This document shows positions 59,487 through 64,000 of a stretch of 64,000 nt of DNA, in pieces. The translations under genes were made by a program, and so were the position numbers. The stretch's first letter is position 1; every line of letters begins with the position of its first letter. The notes under the pieces were generated by a model. That model was not told where the DNA came from and ran no database searches. It worked only from the letters and a program-made list of their open reading frames with translations. The stretch comes from Burkholderia sp. BCC0322 (GTDB taxonomy: Bacteria > Pseudomonadota > Gammaproteobacteria > Burkholderiales > Burkholderiaceae): NCBI RefSeq assembly GCF_902833045.1, contig NZ_CADFDU010000007.1:1-64000 (forward strand), in the 5' to 3' direction.

Positions 59487-61816
59487 TGCGACGCTCCCGG
59501 CGTGGCCGTCAGCGGCTGTTGCGGCACGGCCTGCTGCGGCACGCTTTGCGGCTGCGCGGGCGTCGCCTCCGGCAACGGCTGGGCCGGAACCGGCACCACC
59601 TGGCGCTGCAGTTGCTGGCGACGCATCTTGTCGAGATCGAACAGGTTGCCCGCGGCCGTGCCGCCCTGGCTCGGGCCGATCGGCATCGGCGGAACGATCG
59701 GATCGTCCTTGTCGCGCATCACGTTGTTGTCGGACTTGTACGCACCCGTCACGCCCTGGATATAGTCGTAGCGATTGGCCGTGACTTCCTGCGCGACGTT
59801 GCGATCGGTGATGATCACCGGGCGCAGGAACACCATCAGGTTGGTTTTCTGGCGCTGCTTCGATTCCGAACGGAACAACTGGCCGATCCACGGAATGTCG
59901 CCGAGCAGCGGCACCTTGCTGTTCGCCACCTGGTAGTTGTCCTGCATCAAGCCGCCGAGCACGATGATCTCGCCGTTGTCCGCCAGGATCGTCGACTGGA
60001 TCGAGCGCTTCGTGAAGGTCGGGCCGGTCTGCGCGCTCGTCGTGCCGGCGACGACCGCCGAATCCTCGGTATAGAGCTGCAGCTTCAGGATGCCGCCGTC
60101 GGTAATCTGCGGCTTCACGTGCAGCGTCAGGCCGACGTCGCGACGGTCGTAGGTGTTGAACGCATTGCTCGTCGTGCCGCTCGTCAGGTTCGAATACGAA
60201 CCGGTCGCGATCGGCACGTTCTGGCCGACGACGATCTTCGCTTCCTCGTTGTCGAGCGTGATCAGGTTCGGCGTCGACAGCACGTTCGCGTCGCTCACGC
60301 CCGAGAAATACTGCAGCAGTGCGCCGAGCCCCTGCACGCCGAACATGTTGTGCAGCCAGCCGATGTTGAGGCCCTGGTTCAGCCCCGCGATGTTGGCTGC
60401 CAGTCCGGTGGTCGCCGCCGTGCCGCCGGTCGTCAGGTTGATGATGCTGTTGCCCGCCACGCTGCCGGCAGTGGCCGCCAGGTTCGTGCCGCCGAGAAAC
60501 TGGCCGCTCGCCACCTGCCACTGGATGCCGAGGTTGCCCTGCGTCGTCGAGTTCAGCTCGACGATCAGCGCCTCGATATAGACCTGCGCACGCCGCGCAT
60601 CGAGCTGGTCGATCACCGAGCGCAGGTTCCGGTAAACCGGATCCGACGCGGTGATGATCAGCGAGTTGGTCGCCGCATCGGCCTGGATCATCCCGCCGGG
60701 CTGGTTGTCGTCGCCCTTGTCCTTGTCGCCGCCGAGCAGACCGGCGCTGCCAAGCCCGCCGCCGCTGCCCGACGAGCCGCCGTACCCCGACGATGACGAC
60801 GAGCCGCCGAGGCCGCCCGACGGCAGCGGCGGGGTGCCGGACGTGCCGGTCGAGAAGTTGCCGCTCGACGACGAGCCGCCGTTCTGGTTGAAGCTGTTCA
60901 CATCGTTGGAGGACGCCGACGAGCCGCTGTCGCTGCCGCTGCCCTTGCCGAGCATCCCGCGCAGCGTCTTCGCGAGCTTCACAGCATCGGCGTTGCGCAA
61001 CGGCACGACGTGCATGTTGCCGGGCACCCCGCTCGGCGCATCGAGCTGCTGCACGAGCCGCTTGGCGGCCGCGAGGCGCGACGCGCTCGACGCGCGCAGC
61101 AGCAGCGAGTTGGTGCGCGGGTCGGCCGTGACCGACACCTTCAGCGTCGCGTCGCTATTGCCGATCGCGCCCGGGTCGAGCATTTTCTGCAGCTGCGCGG
61201 CGAGATCGATCGCGTTCGCGTTGCGCAGCGGAACGACCTGCACCTGCGCGCCCGCGGCGCTGTCCACGCCCGCGATGATCTGTGCGATGCGCCGCACGTT
61301 GTCCGCGTAGTCGGTCACGACGATCGTGTTGTTCGCCGGATAGGCAGTGACCGTGTTGTTCGGCGAGATCAGCGGCCGCAGCACGGGCAGCAGGTTGTTC
61401 GCCGATTCGTTGTGCAGCTCGAACACCTGCGTGATCACCTGGTCGCCGCGGGCCTGCGGCGCATTGCCGACATAGGTCGGCACGCCCTGCAGTTTCGCGT
61501 CGGCCTCGGGTACGACCTTCAGCACGCCGTGATCCTGCACGAGCGAGAAGCCCTGCATGCGCAGCGCCGACTGCAGCGTCTTCAGCGCCTGGTCTTCCGG
61601 CACTGGCCGTTCGGCCACGAGGTTGAGTTGCCCCTTCACACGAGGGTCGACGATGATGGTCTTGCCGGTTGCGGCGCCGATCGCCTTGGCGACCTGGTCG
61701 ATATCCGCATTCACGAAGTTGAGCGTGACCTGAGCGTAGGCGGCCTGCGAGACGATGATGCCGGCGACGATCAGAGTCGTGGCGACGCGCCGCATTACGA
61801 AGCGATTTCTTGTCAT
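59483..61816 (-). CDS. gspD: Type II secretion secretin GspD
   Basis: The 777-residue secretin forms the outer-membrane channel. After a signal peptide (to about residue 28, AYA-QV) come the N0 domain (NADIDQVAKAIGAATGKTII) and N1-N3 domains (SANNLLPVLRPLISPNNTVT, VPLRNANAIDLAAQL, VPLRNADAVKLAKTL). A long serine/glycine linker inside N3 (about 298-370), the secretin core (VPIATGSYSN, VGLTLHVKPQI) and a proline/glutamine-rich tail follow. It is not a lipoprotein. It is the first gene of the gspD-E-F operon. Confidence 0.97.
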   Translation of the reverse strand: MTRNRFVMRRVATTLIVAGIIVSQAAYAQVTLNFVNADIDQVAKAIGAATGKTIIVDPRVKGQLNLVAERPVPEDQALKTLQSALRMQGFSLVQDHGVLKVVPEADAKLQGVPTYVGNAPQARGDQVITQVFELHNESANNLLPVLRPLISPNNTVTAYPANNTIVVTDYADNVRRIAQIIAGVDSAAGAQVQVVPLRNANAIDLAAQLQKMLDPGAIGNSDATLKVSVTADPRTNSLLLRASSASRLAAAKRLVQQLDAPSGVPGNMHVVPLRNADAVKLAKTLRGMLGKGSGSDSGSSASSNDVNSFNQNGGSSSSGNFSTGTSGTPPLPSGGLGGSSSSSGYGGSSGSGGGLGSAGLLGGDKDKGDDNQPGGMIQADAATNSLIITASDPVYRNLRSVIDQLDARRAQVYIEALIVELNSTTQGNLGIQWQVASGQFLGGTNLAATAGSVAGNSIINLTTGGTAATTGLAANIAGLNQGLNIGWLHNMFGVQGLGALLQYFSGVSDANVLSTPNLITLDNEEAKIVVGQNVPIATGSYSNLTSGTTSNAFNTYDRRDVGLTLHVKPQITDGGILKLQLYTEDSAVVAGTTSAQTGPTFTKRSIQSTILADNGEIIVLGGLMQDNYQVANSKVPLLGDIPWIGQLFRSESKQRQKTNLMVFLRPVIITDRNVAQEVTANRYDYIQGVTGAYKSDNNVMRDKDDPIVPPMPIGPSQGGTAAGNLFDLDKMRRQQLQRQVVPVPAQPLPEATPAQPQSVPQQAVPQQPLTATPGASQ

Positions 61817-62182
61817 GGATGAATGGGTCGATGCCGGCTCAGGCCACTTCCGGCGGTAGTGCTGGGATCCAAGTCCGAAAGAGGCGACATTAGCAGTTTT
61901 TCATGTCCGAAATATCACATTGATCCGAGGACTGTCTCACATACGACATGTATCCGGCGAGCCGTATGCAATATGTAAGATTCGGCCTGTTCCCGGCATG
62001 CCGGCCATCGCCCCCGTTTCACGATGAATCGACACGGAAATGCGGTATAACCGGGCTGCCGTATTCCTGTATGTCTCAAGCTGACGGACTGTCGGTATGA
62101 TACGGGCGGCATGATTCTTGTCGCACGAATAACAGGCGCGGGTTTTCCCGACCCTCACGCATTTTCTTGTCGATTTCGCACC
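61817..62182. other. Divergent intergenic region gspD/transglycosylase
   Basis: About 365 bases between two divergent genes should hold both promoters. Local A/T content is higher near 61895-62000 (CATGTCCGAAATATCACATT), but I could not fix a convincing promoter for either side. The open frame that starts at 62111 belongs to the transglycosylase frame and is not needed for it. Confidence 0.45.
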
Positions 62183-62632
62183 ATGAACAGACGGTTCGCT
62201 TCGATCGCGTTGATCGCCGCCGGCGCTTGTTTCGCCAGCGCGAACGCTCGCGCGGACTGTTTCGACGAAGCGGCCAAATATCAGCAGGTCAATCCGCTGA
62301 TCCTGCGCGCGATCGCGTGGCAGGAATCGCGCAACCGGCCCGGCGCGCTGAACAAGAACACCAATGGCTCGGTCGACTACGGCCTGATGCAGATCAATTC
62401 GATCCACCTGCCGACGCTGTCGCGCTACGGGATCGGCCGCGATACGCTGATGGAGCCGTGCAAGAACGTGTACATCGCCGCGTGGCATCTCAAGCAGAAG
62501 ATGAACCGCTACGGCAACACGTGGCAGGCCGTCGGCGCCTATCATTCGGAAACCCCGTCGCTGCGCGACAAGTACGCGCGGCAGATCGCCGGCATCCTGA
62601 CCCAGTGGAAGCTGCTGCCGCCCATGCAATGA
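62183..62632 (+). CDS. Small exported lytic transglycosylase
   Basis: The 149-residue protein has a signal peptide (to about residue 24, ARA-DC) and a SLT-type domain. The catalytic glutamate is E48 in AIAWQESRNRPG, then NTNGSVDYGLMQIN and the CKNVYIAAWHLKQK segment. It resembles IagB/VirB1-type enzymes that open peptidoglycan for secretion machines. Its position next to gspD may mean it aids secretin insertion, but that is inferred. Confidence 0.92.
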   Translation: MNRRFASIALIAAGACFASANARADCFDEAAKYQQVNPLILRAIAWQESRNRPGALNKNTNGSVDYGLMQINSIHLPTLSRYGIGRDTLMEPCKNVYIAAWHLKQKMNRYGNTWQAVGAYHSETPSLRDKYARQIAGILTQWKLLPPMQ

Positions 62633-62786
62633 CGCGGCGCCGCAGGCCTGACGCCGTACCGGCCGGCCGGCGCGCGTTTGATGCACAATGCGGACTCACG
62701 CCGCAATTTCACCCGTGCGCGGGACGATCGCGCCCCGGAAGGGCGTCGCGGCCGCTTTTTCAATCTTTCCGTTGGTGCATATCGCT

Positions 62787-64000
62787 ATGAATCCGGCAAT
62801 GAACCAGCCGTTGCCCGTCACCGTGCTGTCCGGCTTCCTCGGCGCCGGCAAGACCACGCTGCTCAATCACATCCTCGCGAACCGCGCGGGCCTGAAAGTC
62901 GCCGTGATCGTCAACGATCTCGCGGCGGTCAACATCGACGCATCGCTCGTGCGCGACGCGCAGGCGCTGTCGCACGTCGAGGAACGCCTCGTCGAGATGT
63001 CGAACGGCTGCATCTGCTGCACGCTGCGCGACGACCTGCTCGTCGAGATCCGCACGCTCGCGTCCGAAGGCCGCTTCGACGCGATCGTGATCGAATCGAC
63101 CGGAATCGCGGAGCCGATGCCGATCGCCGAAACCTTCACGTTCGTCGACGACGACAGCACGTCGCTGTCGAAGGTCGCGCAGCTCGACACGCTCGTCACC
63201 GTGGTCGACGCGTACAACTTCCTGCGCGACTACGGCTCGGACGATGCGCTCGCGGCGCGCGGCATCGCCGCATCGGAAGAGGACGACCGCACGCTCGTCG
63301 AACTCCTGATCGAGCAGATCGAGTTCTGCGACGTGCTGGTGATCAACAAGGCCGACCTCGTCGACGCGAACGACCTTGCACGCCTGCAGCACATTCTGGC
63401 GCGACTCAATCCGCGCGCGCACCAGGTCGTGTCGACGTTCGGCAACGTGCCGCTCGACGAAGTGCTGAACACGGGCCGCTTCGATTTCGACGAAGCCGCG
63501 AACGCACCGGGCTGGCTCGCGTCGCTCGATCACGATCACACTCATCGCGACGACCCGGACGGCCATGACGAACATCATGCGCACGTGCACGGCGAAGCCG
63601 ACGAATTCGGCATCGGCAATTTTGTTTACCGTGCGCGCCGGCCGTTTCATCCGGCTCGACTCTGGGCGCTGCTGCACCAGGAGTGGCCGGGCGTGCTGCG
63701 CAGCAAGGGCTTCTTCTGGCTCGCGACGCGAAACGACATCGCGGGTTCGCTGTCGCAGGCGGGCGGCGTATGCCGGCATGGCCCGGCGGGGCTCTGGTGG
63801 GCGGCGCAGGATCGCGCGGAATGGCCGGACGACGATGAGCTGCTGGGCGAAATCCGCGCCGAATGGCACGGCGATCTCGACGATCGCTCAGTGGGCGACC
63901 GCCGGCAGGAACTCGTGCTGATCGGCATCGCGCTCGACGCGAATGCATGGCGCGCGAAGCTCGACGCGTGCCTGCTGACCGATGCGGAATTCGCGCTCGG
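62787..64000 (+). CDS. CobW-family GTPase (cut by window end)
   Basis: At least 404 residues of a G3E-family metal chaperone GTPase are visible, with Walker A GFLGAGKTT (16-24), the metal motif CICC (75-78), switch region ESTGIAEP and NKADL (G4). A histidine-rich stretch follows (DHDHTHRDDPDGHDEHHAHV, about 250-275), and then the CobW C-terminal domain begins. Such proteins deliver zinc, cobalt or other metals. The stop codon lies beyond the right edge. No Zur box is recognised upstream. Confidence 0.92.
   Translation, partial: MNPAMNQPLPVTVLSGFLGAGKTTLLNHILANRAGLKVAVIVNDLAAVNIDASLVRDAQALSHVEERLVEMSNGCICCTLRDDLLVEIRTLASEGRFDAIVIESTGIAEPMPIAETFTFVDDDSTSLSKVAQLDTLVTVVDAYNFLRDYGSDDALAARGIAASEEDDRTLVELLIEQIEFCDVLVINKADLVDANDLARLQHILARLNPRAHQVVSTFGNVPLDEVLNTGRFDFDEAANAPGWLASLDHDHTHRDDPDGHDEHHAHVHGEADEFGIGNFVYRARRPFHPARLWALLHQEWPGVLRSKGFFWLATRNDIAGSLSQAGGVCRHGPAGLWWAAQDRAEWPDDDELLGEIRAEWHGDLDDRSVGDRRQELVLIGIALDANAWRAKLDACLLTDAEFAL

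Overview
The window looks like chromosomal DNA of a Burkholderia, most likely of the B. cepacia complex. It is very GC-rich with strong third-position G/C bias. It carries a beta-proteobacterial rRNA leader, a Burkholderia-type general porin, the fliLMNOPQR block and a gsp type II secretion operon with gspC facing the other way. The genus is inferred from gene content and style; no database was available.

Region by region. (a) 1-322: minus-strand leader, boxA and two tandem promoters of an rRNA operon whose 16S gene lies just beyond the left edge. (b) 461-3518: a catalase-like peroxidase and cytochrome b561, divergent from an ECF sigma/anti-sigma pair, with two nearly identical ECF-type promoters between them. 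(c) 3519-6774: two gene-poor stretches with DnaA-box-like sites, the first holding six copies of a fixed-spacing module, flanking four small minus-strand genes that include one Imm74-like protein; then tRNA-Val(GAC). (d) 7154-12773: a DUF2628 membrane protein, a carboxymuconolactone decarboxylase/ECF41 sigma pair, the ergothioneine genes egtB and egtD, and two small exported proteins. (e) 12850-17894: type III restriction-modification genes res and mod. (f) 18231-24613: substrate-binding protein, ATPase and permease of an ABC importer, then a TctE/TctD-like two-component system and a porin, all in one direction. (g) 25010-37969: the most unusual region. A TolC-like protein, an HlyD-like adaptor and a C39-peptidase ABC exporter precede two small proteins with microcin-V-type double-glycine leaders. 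These run into a chaperone-usher pilus operon whose usher has a one-base frameshift. At the far end are a LuxR-type regulator, a small membrane protein coupled to a third glycine-rich peptide, and a fragment of a second LuxR gene. (h) 38465-42944: fliL, fliM, fliN, fliO, fliP, fliQ, fliR. (i) 43221-47791: lrgAB-like genes with a divergent LysR regulator, then a MarR regulator and a DHA2 drug exporter. (j) 48513-50069: an OprM-type outer-membrane efflux lipoprotein. (k) 50092-61816: type II secretion genes gspD-E-F and gspG-N, with gspC on the plus strand between gspF and gspG. (l) 62183-64000: a small lytic transglycosylase and the start of a CobW-family GTPase cut by the window end.

The two least explained parts are the module array at 3605-4300 (a seventh copy lies at 6600-6653) and the double-glycine peptide/exporter cassette joined to a pilus operon at 26-38 kb. 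Both are read directly from the sequence; their functions are inferred.
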